6,685 nucleotides of DNA from an uncultured Carnobacterium sp. (GTDB lineage: Bacteria; Bacillota; Bacilli; Lactobacillales; Aerococcaceae), in assembly GCA_905371865.1 (NCBI GenBank), contig CAJPNA010000074.1:1-6685 (forward strand), read 5' to 3'. Both the position numbers and the translations under genes were made by a program. This document shows positions 6,631 to 6,685 of this stretch, piece by piece (the first letter of the stretch is position 1; each line of letters begins with the position of its first letter). The notes below the pieces were generated by a model that did no database searches, was not told where the DNA came from, and was given only the letters and a program-made list of their open reading frames with translations.

Positions 6631-6685
6631 GCGTGGCAACGTCCTACCCTCGCAGGGAGAAACCCCCAACTACTATCGGCGCTAA
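6631..6685 (-). rRNA. rrf: 5S ribosomal RNA, 3' part only
   Basis: The minus strand from the window edge reads TTAGCGCCGATAGTAGTTGG and later GAGGGTAGGACGTTGCCACGC. These are the conserved 3' half of Firmicutes 5S rRNA: the GCCGATAGTAG segment, the helix with a GGGGG arm, then GGTAGGACG and the 3' terminal strand that pairs with the 5' end. About 55 of the usual 115 or so bases are present; the rest, and presumably the 23S and 16S genes, lie beyond the right edge. The 3' end is placed at 6631 by comparison with the usual GCCACGC end and could be off by one or two bases. Confidence 0.95.

Overview
The window reads as chromosomal DNA of a low-to-moderate GC Gram-positive bacterium, most likely order Lactobacillales. 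The evidence is strong AGGAGG-type ribosome binding sites, a Soj-like ParA with the 253-residue length of the Bacillus protein, a lipobox lipoprotein, and the run ParA-ParB-DUF951-YchF-DUF1129, which is a familiar gene order in lactic acid bacteria. I cannot assign a genus from sequence alone. Every supported gene lies on the minus strand, so the window is best read from its right end leftwards.

Right end (6594-6685): the 3' half of a 5S rRNA, followed by a strong intrinsic terminator, marks the end of an rRNA operon. Next comes a monocistronic lipoprotein gene (5819-6502). It has its own extended -10 promoter, and its terminator is built around its own stop codon. A 170-base gap follows, with a likely promoter for the par operon and, unexpectedly, a strong terminator-type hairpin between that promoter and parA.

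Middle (1949-5647): a tightly packed operon encodes ParA/Soj and ParB/Spo0J (overlapping by 8 bases), a small zinc-ribbon-like DUF951 protein, the YchF/OLA1 ATPase and a four-helix DUF1129 membrane protein. Gaps are 13 to 20 bases. ParA and ParB segregate the chromosome origin. YchF is a ribosome-associated P-loop ATPase. The roles of DUF951 and DUF1129 are unknown.

Left end (1-1948): a 97-base spacer holds an elaborate stem structure ending in a T-run, probably the terminator of the par-ychF operon. It is followed directly by a DUF2207 membrane protein with a signal peptide and a glycine-rich tail, then by the first codons of a further gene that runs off the window.

This is mainly housekeeping DNA. 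I found no mobile element, CRISPR array, defence system or clearly novel system. The points most worth following up are the two terminator-like leader structures upstream of parA and of the DUF2207 gene, and the placement of the par operon beside an rRNA operon.
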